Both the position numbers and the translations under genes were made by a program. A stretch of 64,000 bases of DNA from Sphingobium faniae (lineage in GTDB: Bacteria; Pseudomonadota; Alphaproteobacteria; Sphingomonadales; Sphingomonadaceae): NCBI GenBank assembly GCA_900100475.1, contig FMTU01000001.1, forward strand, positions 1 through 64,000, in the 5' to 3' direction. How positions within the stretch are numbered: the first letter of the stretch is position 1; each line of letters starts with the position of its first letter. The notes beneath the pieces were generated by a model. It saw nothing but the letters and a program-made list of their open reading frames with translations. It made no database searches and was not told the origin of the DNA. Positions 17,478-26,071 of this stretch are shown here, piece by piece.

Positions 17478-17515
17478 GTTTCTCTCTCCTGTGCCGAACT
17501 GTGTGGGATTGTTAT

Positions 17516-17529
17516 ATACTCATCAGTAT
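17516..17529 (-). promoter_or_regulatory. Regulon palindrome, site 1 (cupin operon)
   Basis: ATACTCATCAGTAT, with perfect 5-bp arms around a 4-bp spacer. In the direction of transcription (leftward) it reads ATACTGATGAGTAT and runs into a TATATA -10-like hexamer (17513-17518). A TTGACT sequence (17539-17544) lies upstream as a possible -35, though the spacing is 20 bases. It is one of six copies of ATACY-N4-RGTAT, all beside operon starts. Confidence 0.75.
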
Positions 17530-17589
17530 TTTCGCGCAAGTCAAGCTTTCAAACGCCGTCCCGCGCCGATTGGCGGCCTCGCCTGGGCG

Positions 17590-19914
17590 TCATTGGTCGG
17601 CATGTGGGCCTGGCAGAGCATAGGCCATAACATAGTCACCGGCCCCCGACGCAAGCGTAGCATTGCCGCCCGCCGCGACGACGACAAACTGCCGGCCGCT
17701 CGCCGGGCTGATATAGGTCATCGGCGTCGCGTGCCCGCCCACTGGCAGCGGCCGCCGCCAGATCATCCGTCCGTTAGCCGTTTCATACGCGCGAATCGCG
17801 CGCTCCTGAGTTGCGGCGATGAAGGCGAGTCCCGCGCGCGTCGTCAGAGATCCGCCCGCGTTCGGCACGCCCATCGCGAGGGGGAGATGGGACGCATGGT
17901 TGAACGGGCCGCTTCCGGCCGCGCTGCCCAGAGGTCGTTCCCAAATGATCTTGCGGGTATCGAGATCGACGACAGCGATCTTCCCGAACGGCGGTTCGGT
18001 GCAGGGAATGCCGAGCGGCGAGAGAAATGCTTTTGCATCGGCGGCAAACGGCGTGCCGATCTGCGCCACGGGCGCGCCGATATGCAGGCTTCCATCGGTG
18101 GACGCCTGGACCCCCTTCGCTTCGTCGCGTGGTACGAGTCGCGTATAGTTCGCGATGCGGTTCCAGTTCACCGTCATCAGCCGTCGCTCAGGGTCGATCG
18201 AAACGCCGCCCCAGCCGATGCCGCCCAGTTGACTGGGGTAGAGGATCGCGGGCCGCACGCCTGGCGGGGTCAGCGTCCCGTCGTCACGCGCCTGGCGATA
18301 TCTGATCCGGCACCATAGTTGGTCGAGGGGCGTGGCGCCCCACATGCGCGCTTCGCTTAGCCGCGTGCGATCGAAGGCGGGCATCCCGACCGAAAAGGGC
18401 TGGGTCGGCGACACGAAGTCGCCCGCCGCGGCCCCCTGTGGCACGGGCAGTTCCCGAACCGGCGAGAGCAGGCGGCCGTCGCGCCGATCAAGCAAAAAGA
18501 TTTCGCCGCGCTTTGTGGGCTGGATCAGCGCGGGAACGGTCCCTCCCCCTATCGGAAGATCGATCAGCGTCGGCTGGGACGCAACGTCATAGTCCCACAG
18601 ATCATGATGCGTGGTCTGGAACGACCAGCGCACCGCGCCGGTCGCCATGTCGAGCGCAACGACCGAACTGGCGTATTTTTCCGATCCCTGGGACCGCGCG
18701 CCGCCCCAATAGTCCGGCGTTGCATTGCCGGTCGGGACATAGATGAGTCCAAGCGCCTCATCCCCGCTCATCGGCGCCCAACTGTTCGCCGTTCCGCGCG
18801 AATAGGTCTGCCCGGCAGGTGGCTCGCCATGGAAATCGGGCCGGTCCATGTCCCATGCCCAGGCGAACCGCCCGCTTGTCGCATCATAGGCGCGCACCAC
18901 GCCGGACGGTTCGCCGACATGCTGCCCGTCCATGACCCATCCGCCCACGGCCACGCGTCCGCGCACGATGGTCGGCGCCGAGCTGATATAATAATAGCCC
19001 TTCAGAACCTGACCCATGCCATGTTTCAGATCGATGGTCCCATCCTGCCCGAAATCGCGACACAGGGCGCCGCTGCGACGATCGACCGCCATCATGCGCG
19101 CGTCGACCGTCGCGAATATGATCCGTTCGGCACAGTGTCCGGCGGCGGCCGGCACGCGGTAATAGGCAACGCCCCGGCAGGTTCCCGCAGGCGGGGCATC
19201 CACCTTCGGATCGAAGCGCCAGCGCTGTTTCCCCGTCTCCGCGTCGAGCGCGATGATGATGTTGTCGGGCGTGCAGAGGAACAGGCTGTCGTCGATCATG
19301 AGCGGCGTGGCCTGAAAGCCCATGCCCGACTTTTTCGATCCCGTGCGGAAGGTCCAGGCGATGTTCAGCCGGTCGATATTGCCGCTGTTGATCTGCGTCA
19401 GCGGCGAGAAGCGGCTGCCGCCCAGATCATTGCCATAATGTTCCCAATCCCCCTTGCCCTGCTGCGCGGCCCCTTGAAATTGCGCGGCCGGCGCCTGTAC
19501 CGAGTCGGCCCGGACAAGCAGAAGGCCCGGAAGGACGACGACCGCCAGGAACAGCGGCAAGCCGATCTTCCACGACAGGCGCCGAAGCAGCGGCCAGAAC
19601 AGCCAAAGGCCCAGGACGAGCGGCGCCAGCATCCGGGCCTGAAGCGCCCACGGGCTGAGGCCCCGCTCGAACAGGGTCCACAGCAATGTTGCGGCGAGCA
19701 TCAGCCCATAGGACCACATCGCCCGGACATCGCCGCGCCAGCTCCAATAGGCGCTGAGGGCGACGGCGAGACCGGCCAGCAGATAATAAGGCGATCCGCC
19801 CAGCGCGATAAGCCATGCGCCCCCGGCGGCCAATATCGCCGCCACCAGCGCCAACAGGCACGCCAATGCATATCTGCCCGACGCTATGGCTGTCGCTTTC
19901 GTTCCCGCGCTCAC
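17590..19914 (-). CDS. Membrane-bound PQQ-dependent dehydrogenase (glucose/quinate family)
   Basis: 774 residues from a GTG start with a good AGAGGAAG site. Five hydrophobic segments (about residues 13-150) are followed by a periplasmic PQQ propeller starting WEHYGNDLGGSRFSPLTQI. Family residues are visible: TTHHDLWDYDVASQPTL (catalytic Asp region) and QPTKRGEIFLLDRRDG (the Lys that contacts PQQ in mGDH). It oxidises an alcohol or sugar and passes electrons to ubiquinone. No PQQ biosynthesis genes are in view. It is the last gene of the operon starting at 22227, so it probably oxidises a hydroxylated pathway intermediate rather than glucose. Confidence 0.85.
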   Translation of the reverse strand: MSAGTKATAIASGRYALACLLALVAAILAAGGAWLIALGGSPYYLLAGLAVALSAYWSWRGDVRAMWSYGLMLAATLLWTLFERGLSPWALQARMLAPLVLGLWLFWPLLRRLSWKIGLPLFLAVVVLPGLLLVRADSVQAPAAQFQGAAQQGKGDWEHYGNDLGGSRFSPLTQINSGNIDRLNIAWTFRTGSKKSGMGFQATPLMIDDSLFLCTPDNIIIALDAETGKQRWRFDPKVDAPPAGTCRGVAYYRVPAAAGHCAERIIFATVDARMMAVDRRSGALCRDFGQDGTIDLKHGMGQVLKGYYYISSAPTIVRGRVAVGGWVMDGQHVGEPSGVVRAYDATSGRFAWAWDMDRPDFHGEPPAGQTYSRGTANSWAPMSGDEALGLIYVPTGNATPDYWGGARSQGSEKYASSVVALDMATGAVRWSFQTTHHDLWDYDVASQPTLIDLPIGGGTVPALIQPTKRGEIFLLDRRDGRLLSPVRELPVPQGAAAGDFVSPTQPFSVGMPAFDRTRLSEARMWGATPLDQLWCRIRYRQARDDGTLTPPGVRPAILYPSQLGGIGWGGVSIDPERRLMTVNWNRIANYTRLVPRDEAKGVQASTDGSLHIGAPVAQIGTPFAADAKAFLSPLGIPCTEPPFGKIAVVDLDTRKIIWERPLGSAAGSGPFNHASHLPLAMGVPNAGGSLTTRAGLAFIAATQERAIRAYETANGRMIWRRPLPVGGHATPMTYISPASGRQFVVVAAGGNATLASGAGDYVMAYALPGPHADQ

Positions 19915-19981
19915 TGTCTTCCTCTCCTGCCGGAACCGGCGCTTGTCGCGCCCTGTCTTCCTGCTTCTTCAACGCGCCGGT

Positions 19982-20764
19982 TCAGGTCAGCACATAGCCG
20001 CCGTCGATCACCAGATTGGCGCCCGTCATGTGCCGGGACGCGGGCGCGCAGCAGAACAGAACCGCCGCGGCGATGTCGTCGGGCACGCCAGCGGCTCCCA
20101 GCAGGATGCGATCGGAAATCATCTTTGCGATCCCCGGATCGGTATAGAGTCCCTCTGTTGCTGTTGTCCGGATCGGGCCGGGAGACACCGCTTTTACCAG
20201 GATCCCATGAGGAGCAAGTTCGACGCTGAGCGACTGGGTGAGCGAGACGACGGCCGCCTTCGACGCATTGTAGGCCGCCACCATCATGTCGGGGCGAGTC
20301 GATGCTGTCGACGCGATATTGACGATGTTGCCGGGGCGCCCGGCATCGACCATGGCCCTCGCGACGGCCTGGGTGAAGAAATAGGTGCCCGTCACGTTCC
20401 GGTCGATCGTCCATTGGAACATTTCCGGCGTCACATCCAGGAACGGCGTGAAGGGGTGCATGCCACCGGCATTATTGACAAGAATGTCGATCGCGCCGAA
20501 GCTGTCGAGCGCGGTCCGAACGGTATCGCCGATCTGGCCGAGATCCGTGACGTCGGCCAGCGCTGCGACCGCCTTGCCGCCATTGGCACGGATAGCGGCG
20601 GCCGTTTCCTCGGCCTTGTCGAGATGACGGTGCGACACGACGATATTGGCGCCGGCATCGGCCAGGCGCAGGGCGATGCCCCGGCCCATGCCCTGCCCCG
20701 CCGCGGTGACGATGGCGGTCTTGCCCGAAAGGTCGAATAGCTCGGCGATGGTCGGCCTGGTCAT
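19982..20764 (-). CDS. Short-chain dehydrogenase/reductase
   Basis: A 260-residue classical SDR. It has the nucleotide-binding motif TAAGQGMGRG (about 20-29), NNAG (97-100), a catalytic Ser at about 152-155, and Tyr165 and Lys169 in YNASK. An Arg or His after the second strand (SHRHLDK) suggests NADP(H) is possible. It is the middle gene between the flavin monooxygenase and the PQQ dehydrogenase, and probably interconverts an alcohol and a ketone before or after oxygen insertion. Confidence 0.85.
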   Translation of the reverse strand: MTRPTIAELFDLSGKTAIVTAAGQGMGRGIALRLADAGANIVVSHRHLDKAEETAAAIRANGGKAVAALADVTDLGQIGDTVRTALDSFGAIDILVNNAGGMHPFTPFLDVTPEMFQWTIDRNVTGTYFFTQAVARAMVDAGRPGNIVNIASTASTRPDMMVAAYNASKAAVVSLTQSLSVELAPHGILVKAVSPGPIRTTATEGLYTDPGIAKMISDRILLGAAGVPDDIAAAVLFCCAPASRHMTGANLVIDGGYVLT

Positions 20765-20880
20765 GTCATCCTCGCATTGGTCGTTGTTGCTGTTTCAGCT
20801 TCAGAGCGATTTCGAGGCAGGTGGAACGCAGTTCGGCGTAGCCAATCACCTGCCGGCTCGGAAATCGCGGCAAATAAAGT

Positions 20881-22227
20881 CTAGCTATGAGGGACGGCAT
20901 ATGGCGGCGCCGGCGTCGTCTGGTCCGGGGCGGTACGACGCTGGCGACCGCCGTTGCGCGCATAATCCGCGGCCAGCCTCTTGCGGTAGCGCACCGGATC
21001 CAGTTCGAGCGCGTAGCGCGGGCTGCCGGGGAACTGGCGGGCCTGCCACGCATAGTCCTCCTCGATCGCTTGCTTCATCCCTTCCGGATCCGGGAGCGCG
21101 ATCGCGCCGCTCGCAACGGCGGCCACATATTCCGCCTGTTCGTCCATCATGCGGATGTTGCTGCCGCCCGTGACATCGAAATAGCCAACAAAATACAGTC
21201 CCGGATAATCGGGATGAACAATGCGATTATAGAGCATCATCTTTGGCCCCTGCATCGGCGAGGTCGCTTCGGACAGGAAAGGGAGATCCGTTTCATAGCC
21301 GGTGGCGGCGATGATCGCGTCAATCTGTTCCTCGCTCCCATCCACGAAATGCACGGATCGCCCGTCGATGCGGTCAATCGCCGGCTTGGCCATTATGCGC
21401 TCCCAAGCGATGTGCGAGATCAGGGTCGGATGGCTGATGGCATGGGTGCGCGTGCGCGGCGTGCGGAACCCCCAGCTTTCCATTGTGCCGTGAAAGATGC
21501 GCGTCATCATGGTGCGCAACCACAGGCGCGCGCGCCAGGGGAGGAAGGGAAGTTCGATCTTGCCAAGGACACGGGAATTGGGGACGCCGAACATCAGGCG
21601 GGGCATGATGAGCACCGGCGAACGCGCCGCCAGATAGGTCTTGTCCGTGACGGTGCAAATGTCCGATGCGATATCGACGCCACTATTGCCCGGCCCGATC
21701 ACCAGCACGCGCTGCCCGGCATAGGGTTCGGGCACGCGATAGGCATGGGCGTGGATATAATCGCCCGTAAAATTGGCGATCTCAGGCGGATGGCGCGGAA
21801 TGCTCTGATGCCCCGTCGCCACGACCACCCCGTCGAAACGGAAACTCTCGCCGTCGCGCAGGGTCAATCGGAAGCCGTCGCCCTCCGGTTCCACCGCCGT
21901 CACTTCGCTGCGGAAGCGCACATGTCGGTAGACGTCGAAACGGTCGGCATAGCTGCGCAGATAACGGGCCATTTCCTCATGGCCGGGATAGAGGGGAATA
22001 TCGTCGCGAAAGGGAAAATCGACGAAGGACGTGACCTTCGCCTCCGAGTTGATGCGCAAGGAACGATAGGCCGGGCTGCGGCCGCTGTCGTTATTGTAAA
22101 CCCACAGGCCGCCGACCGTGCTGCCAGCCTCAAAGATCGTGACGTCGAAGCCCGCGGCAAGCAAGTGGCGGGCCGTGCACAGCCCTCCCACACCCGCGCC
22201 GATAATGCCGAAATGCTTTCTTTGCAT
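20881..22227 (-). CDS. Flavin-containing monooxygenase (FMO / Baeyer-Villiger type)
   Basis: A 448-residue class B flavoprotein monooxygenase with an FAD-binding GAGVGG (10-15), the FMO fingerprint FTGDYIHAHAYR and a second nucleotide-binding site GPGNSGVDIA. The VVVATGHQSIPRHPP segment is also typical. It would add one oxygen from O2 using NAD(P)H, either as a ketone-to-ester insertion or an N/S oxidation. With an SDR downstream (alcohol to ketone), a Baeyer-Villiger step is attractive. It is the first gene after the operator at 22301-22314. Confidence 0.8.
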   Translation of the reverse strand: MQRKHFGIIGAGVGGLCTARHLLAAGFDVTIFEAGSTVGGLWVYNNDSGRSPAYRSLRINSEAKVTSFVDFPFRDDIPLYPGHEEMARYLRSYADRFDVYRHVRFRSEVTAVEPEGDGFRLTLRDGESFRFDGVVVATGHQSIPRHPPEIANFTGDYIHAHAYRVPEPYAGQRVLVIGPGNSGVDIASDICTVTDKTYLAARSPVLIMPRLMFGVPNSRVLGKIELPFLPWRARLWLRTMMTRIFHGTMESWGFRTPRTRTHAISHPTLISHIAWERIMAKPAIDRIDGRSVHFVDGSEEQIDAIIAATGYETDLPFLSEATSPMQGPKMMLYNRIVHPDYPGLYFVGYFDVTGGSNIRMMDEQAEYVAAVASGAIALPDPEGMKQAIEEDYAWQARQFPGSPRYALELDPVRYRKRLAADYARNGGRQRRTAPDQTTPAPPYAVPHS

Positions 22228-22300
22228 TTACATCCCCTCTACGGTCGCTCGCGCTTTCCGAGGCCGCGGCGTCCGTTGTATAACCAATAAGAATCTTATT

Positions 22301-22314
22301 ATACTGATTGGTAT
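22301..22314 (-). promoter_or_regulatory. Regulon palindrome, site 2 (flavin monooxygenase operon)
   Basis: ATACTGATTGGTAT. Read in the direction of transcription it is ATACCAATCAGTAT and continues into a perfect TATAAT -10 hexamer (22298-22303, minus strand). A second small palindrome, AATAAGAATCTTATT (22286-22300), abuts it on the transcribed side and may be a second binding site. Confidence 0.75.
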
Positions 22315-22366
22315 TAATTGCCAAGCCGCTAATCGGGCCTGTCACGCCCTTGGCCCTCGTCGCTTA

Positions 22367-23194
22367 TCACCTGCCACCTTCTTGCATGACGCGCCGGGCG
22401 CCTTCGACCGCCTTGCGAACGCGTTCGACGGCGGAGACACCGGCATTGGCAAGACCGAGCAACGGCGTCTCGATATCGAAATCCGTATGGAGCGGCAGCA
22501 CCCGGATCATTTCGACCAGAGGAAAATCTCCGGTGCCGGGCACCTTGCGATCCAGAGCTTCCGCCAGATAGTCGGACTTGACGCCAAGCGGTCCGTCGCA
22601 CAGCTGGCAATAGCCGATCATCGACGGATCCATCGCCGCAATATCGGCGGGACTTCCGCCCGACCGCGCCAGATGCAGCGCATCGACACCGATCCTGACA
22701 TTGCCGTCGCCTGAAGCGCGGATATAGTCGGCCGCCCGTCCCGCCGTCGGGCAGGCCGGAGACAGGGGCATGAATTCAATCCCGACATCAAGGCCATATT
22801 CCGCGGCCATCGCGGCAAAGCGGGCCAGGCTGGCCGCGCCCCGATCCAGATCGGGATCGAACATATGCACGACCGCCCGCACCGCGCCCAGTTCGCCCCC
22901 GATCGCAAGACCCTCGCGATATTGTTCAAAGGGCGGGTCGATATCGAGGGGAAAAAATTCGATATTGCCGACCGCCAGGCCCCGCTCGGCAAGCTTCGCC
23001 TGGAAGGCAGGCAGCAGCGTCCGCGTCACCATCGGAAAGCCCAGATCAACGCCGCCATCCTCCGTCGGCAAGGCCGGCGCGTTGGTGAAGATGCAGACCC
23101 TGGCGCAGCCATTGTCCGCAGCCATATCGACGAGTTCAAGCGGGCCGATGTCAAGGGCCGTTACCTGATGCAGCGCAATATCCACGATCCTCAC
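22367..23194 (-). CDS. Sugar-phosphate isomerase/epimerase-like TIM-barrel protein
   Basis: A 275-residue AP-endonuclease-2-type TIM barrel. Likely metal-site residues are in VGNIEFFPLD, VHMFDPD, GIEFMPLSP, VDALHLARSGG and the late FDIETPLL. The start is GTG at 23194. Members are isomerases, epimerases or dehydratases. It follows the acyl-CoA dehydrogenase gene on the same strand, 59 bases downstream, and closes the operon that begins at 27014. The substrate is unknown. Confidence 0.7.
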   Translation of the reverse strand: MRIVDIALHQVTALDIGPLELVDMAADNGCARVCIFTNAPALPTEDGGVDLGFPMVTRTLLPAFQAKLAERGLAVGNIEFFPLDIDPPFEQYREGLAIGGELGAVRAVVHMFDPDLDRGAASLARFAAMAAEYGLDVGIEFMPLSPACPTAGRAADYIRASGDGNVRIGVDALHLARSGGSPADIAAMDPSMIGYCQLCDGPLGVKSDYLAEALDRKVPGTGDFPLVEMIRVLPLHTDFDIETPLLGLANAGVSAVERVRKAVEGARRVMQEGGR

Positions 23195-23253
23195 CTCATT
23201 ATCTTGTCGCCGGGGTCATATGCCACGGCGCAGCCCGCGCCCCTGCGCGCTCG

Positions 23254-24396
23254 TCACGACACGATGCTGCGCCAGATGATCTGTTTCATCACTTCGATGC
23301 TGCCGCCGCCGATCCGGGTCAGCCGCGCATCGACGAACGCGCGCGCGATCGGATATTCGGTCATATAGCCCCAGCCACCGAATAATTGCAGACATTCGTC
23401 CATCACCCTGCCTTGCAGTTCGGTGGTGACCATCTTGGCGACGGCGGCATCGGCGGAACTCAATTCGCCATTGAGGTGCAGTTCGATGCACCTGTCGACG
23501 AAGACGCGCTGGGAGAGGGTCGCGGCATGCAGTTCAGCCAGCTTGAACTGCGTATTCTGGAAATCCGCCAGGGTCTGGCCGAACATCTTGCGGCTCTGCG
23601 CATAGTCGATCGTCCATTCGATGGCCGCCTCGGCGGCGGCCACCGCGCGGATCGCCTGCACCAGGCGTTCCTGCGCCAGTTCCGTCATCAATATGTAGAA
23701 GCCCTTGCCCTCCGCGCCGAGAAGGTTCGTGGCCGGCACCCGCACGTCGTTGAAGAACAGTTCGGCCGTGTCCTGCGCCTTCGATCCGATCTTCTCCAGC
23801 GGCTTTCCGCGCGACAGCCCCGCGCGATCGGCTTCGACCAGGATCAGGCTGACGCCCCTGGCCCCGACCGACGGATCGGTCTTGCACGCCAGCACGATGA
23901 CATCCGCGGTGATGCCGTTGGTGATGAAGACCTTCTGGCCGTTGATGACATAGTCGTCGCCGTCGCGGATCGCCTGGGTCTTGATATTTTGCAGGTCGCT
24001 GCCGCCGGACGGCTCGCTCATCGCCACGGCGACGATCGCCTCGCCCCCCACCATCCTGGGCAGCCAGCGCCGCTTCTGCTCTTCCGTCCCGTGATTGACG
24101 AAATAGGGCGAGATGATTTCAGAGTGCAGGTAGAAGGTCGGCGCCGTCGCCCCGGCCCGCGCCATCTCCTCGATCACGATCGCGCCATAGCGGAAGTCGC
24201 CGCCCGCGCCGCCATAGGCTTCCGGCACGGAACAGCACAGCAGGCCGGCGGTGCCCGCCTTCGCCCAGGCGTCGCGCGGGACGACACCGGCATGTTCCCA
24301 GTCGCGGTAGACCGGCATGATTTCGCTGGCGATATAACGGCGGACCGAATCGCGGAACATCTCGTGATCGCTGTCGAACAAACTACGCGGGATCAT
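23254..24396 (-). CDS. Acyl-CoA dehydrogenase
   Basis: A 380-residue flavoenzyme of normal length. It has an N-terminal helical domain, the FAD-binding segment AVAMSEPSGGSDLQNIKT (about 125-142) with FITNG, and a C-terminal domain with DECLQLFGGWGYMTEYP, IARAFVDARLTRIGGGSIEVM. The Glu in GSIEVM fits the usual position of the catalytic base. It would introduce the 2,3-double bond in an acyl-CoA for the hydratase encoded upstream in the operon. Next to a ChsH/Ltp-like trio, a branched or ring-linked short side chain is a likely substrate. Confidence 0.88.
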   Translation of the reverse strand: MIPRSLFDSDHEMFRDSVRRYIASEIMPVYRDWEHAGVVPRDAWAKAGTAGLLCCSVPEAYGGAGGDFRYGAIVIEEMARAGATAPTFYLHSEIISPYFVNHGTEEQKRRWLPRMVGGEAIVAVAMSEPSGGSDLQNIKTQAIRDGDDYVINGQKVFITNGITADVIVLACKTDPSVGARGVSLILVEADRAGLSRGKPLEKIGSKAQDTAELFFNDVRVPATNLLGAEGKGFYILMTELAQERLVQAIRAVAAAEAAIEWTIDYAQSRKMFGQTLADFQNTQFKLAELHAATLSQRVFVDRCIELHLNGELSSADAAVAKMVTTELQGRVMDECLQLFGGWGYMTEYPIARAFVDARLTRIGGGSIEVMKQIIWRSIVS

Positions 24397-24452
24397 TGCA
24401 CTCTCTCAATCGGTTCACCGGGCGGTCGCCATTCGGGCAACCGTCCTGGCCA

Positions 24453-25640
24453 TCATGCCTTTTCCAGGATCAGCCCGCTGGACGGGACGCCGGTGCCGCC
24501 GGTCACGATGACCGCCCTGGCGTCCGCCACCTGGTTGACGGCGGTTCCGCGAACCTGCCGCACCGCTTCGGCCACGCCGTTCATGCCGTGCAGATAGGCT
24601 TCGCCCAGCTGCCCGCCATGGGTGTTGATCGGCAGTCTCCCGCCAATCTCCAGCGCGCCGTCCTTCACGAAATCCTTTGCCTCGCCCACGCCGCAAAAGC
24701 CCAGCTCCTCCAGCTGTGACAGGACGAAGGGGGTGAAGTGGTCGTAGAGGATGGCGACGTCGATGTCCGACGGCTTGAAGCCGGAATTGCGCCAGAGCTG
24801 GTCCCCGACCAGCCGCGATTCGGGCAGGCCGGTCATGTCGTCGCGGTAGAAGCTGGTCATCATCTGCTGGCCGCGCGGCGATCCCTGCGCCACGGCAGCG
24901 ATGATCGCCGGATCCTGCCGCAGATCTCGCGCGCGCTCGACCGTGGTGACGATCAGCGCCTGCGCGCCGTCGGTTTCCTGGCAGCAGTCGAGCAGGCGCA
25001 ACGGTTCGGAAATCCAGCGCGCCTTCTGATGATCCTCCAGCGTGATCGGTCGACCGTAGAAATGGGCGGCCGGGTTGGTCGCGGCATGCTTGCGGCAGGC
25101 GACGGCGACATGGCCGAACGCTTCGGTGGTCGCGCCGAAGCGGTGCAGATAGCGCTGCGCGAACATCGCGACCCAGCTGGCCGGTGTGCGCAGGCCATAA
25201 GGTGACACCCAGCTGTAGCGCGTCGCCTCCGCGGTGCTGGCGCTGACATCGCTCAGCACGCCCGATCCGAAGCGCAGTCCCGATCGTTCATTGAATGCGC
25301 GATAGCATATCACGACATCGGCCGCGCCGCTGGTGACGGCCATCGCCGCCTGATGCACCATGGCAGCTGGCGCGCCGCCGCCATAATGCACGCGACTGAA
25401 CAGCGTCAGGTCACCCGCGCCAATCGCCTGAGCCACCATCACTTCGGGATTGGTGTCCATCATGTAGGTGGTAAGGCCATCGACATCGGTGGCTTTGAGG
25501 CCCGCATCGTTCAACGCGTGCTGGATCGCCTCGGTCGCCAGTCGCAGTTCGCTGCGGCCGGAATTCTTTGAAAACTCCGTCGCTCCGATCCCCACGATCG
25601 CCGCGCGGCGCGACATGTTGTCGACATGGGAACGGCTCAT
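24453..25640 (-). CDS. Thiolase-fold lipid-transfer protein, Ltp2-like aldolase
   Basis: 395 residues of the SCP-x/thiolase family (RAAIVGIGATEFSKNSG at the start, INTHGGQLGEAYLHGMNGVAE near 350, GGTGVPSSG at the end). Where true thiolases carry the catalytic Cys, this protein has VHYGGGAPAAM, so it is not an ordinary thiolase. Ltp2-type proteins lack that Cys and perform retro-aldol cleavage of beta-hydroxyacyl-CoA side chains together with a DUF35 partner. The start overlaps the MaoC gene by four bases (ATGA). A shorter start at 25616 is possible. Confidence 0.8.
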   Translation of the reverse strand: MSRSHVDNMSRRAAIVGIGATEFSKNSGRSELRLATEAIQHALNDAGLKATDVDGLTTYMMDTNPEVMVAQAIGAGDLTLFSRVHYGGGAPAAMVHQAAMAVTSGAADVVICYRAFNERSGLRFGSGVLSDVSASTAEATRYSWVSPYGLRTPASWVAMFAQRYLHRFGATTEAFGHVAVACRKHAATNPAAHFYGRPITLEDHQKARWISEPLRLLDCCQETDGAQALIVTTVERARDLRQDPAIIAAVAQGSPRGQQMMTSFYRDDMTGLPESRLVGDQLWRNSGFKPSDIDVAILYDHFTPFVLSQLEELGFCGVGEAKDFVKDGALEIGGRLPINTHGGQLGEAYLHGMNGVAEAVRQVRGTAVNQVADARAVIVTGGTGVPSSGLILEKA

Positions 25641-26071
25641 TGGGTGCCTCCTGCGGGAAGGAATATCACGACGGTCCCCGACACATGGTCGCCAAGACTG
25701 TTCTTGCCGACCACGGCGACGTCCAGTTCGACACCGTCCTCGCTCTCGCGCCGCGCGGCGACCTCGCCCGACATCACCATCGTGTCGCCCGGATAGTTGG
25801 ATGCGCCCAGCTTGATCGCGTTCCTGCGCACGACCGCGCGCGGCCCGGCCCAGTCCGTCACGAACCGCGCCACCAGCCCCTGGCTCGTCAGGATGTTCAT
25901 GAACACGTCCTGCGATCCGCGCGCCCGCGCCACGTCAGGATCATGATGCACGATCTGGAAATCGCGCGACGCGATCGCCGTCGCGACGATGAAGCTGCGG
26001 TCGAGGGGAAGCGACAGTTCGGGAAGGGAATCGCCCACGCGGGCGGCGACAGCTGCCAGGCCGTTAGTCAT
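25637..26071 (-). CDS. MaoC-like hydratase subunit (ChsH1-like)
   Basis: A 144-residue single hot-dog MaoC domain with the segment ASRDFQIVHHDPDVARARG (about residues 34-52), which carries the hydratase Asp/His pair typical of MaoC proteins. ATG 26071 overlaps the end of the MaoC-DUF35 gene by eight bases and its stop overlaps the thiolase-like gene. The order MaoC-DUF35, MaoC, Ltp mirrors chsH2-chsH1-ltp2, where the two MaoC chains form one enoyl-CoA hydratase. Confidence 0.82.
   Translation of the reverse strand: MTNGLAAVAARVGDSLPELSLPLDRSFIVATAIASRDFQIVHHDPDVARARGSQDVFMNILTSQGLVARFVTDWAGPRAVVRRNAIKLGASNYPGDTMVMSGEVAARRESEDGVELDVAVVGKNSLGDHVSGTVVIFLPAGGTQ

Noticed and set aside
18604..20229. 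Long open frame (541 codons) on the plus strand
   Set aside because: It lies antisense to the PQQ dehydrogenase and SDR genes, has an arginine/proline-heavy composition and no family features; it is a shadow of high-GC codon use.
24453..25640. Calling the SCP-x-like protein a true beta-ketothiolase
   Set aside because: The usual catalytic Cys position reads GGGAP; the protein fits the Cys-less aldolase-type lipid-transfer group better.
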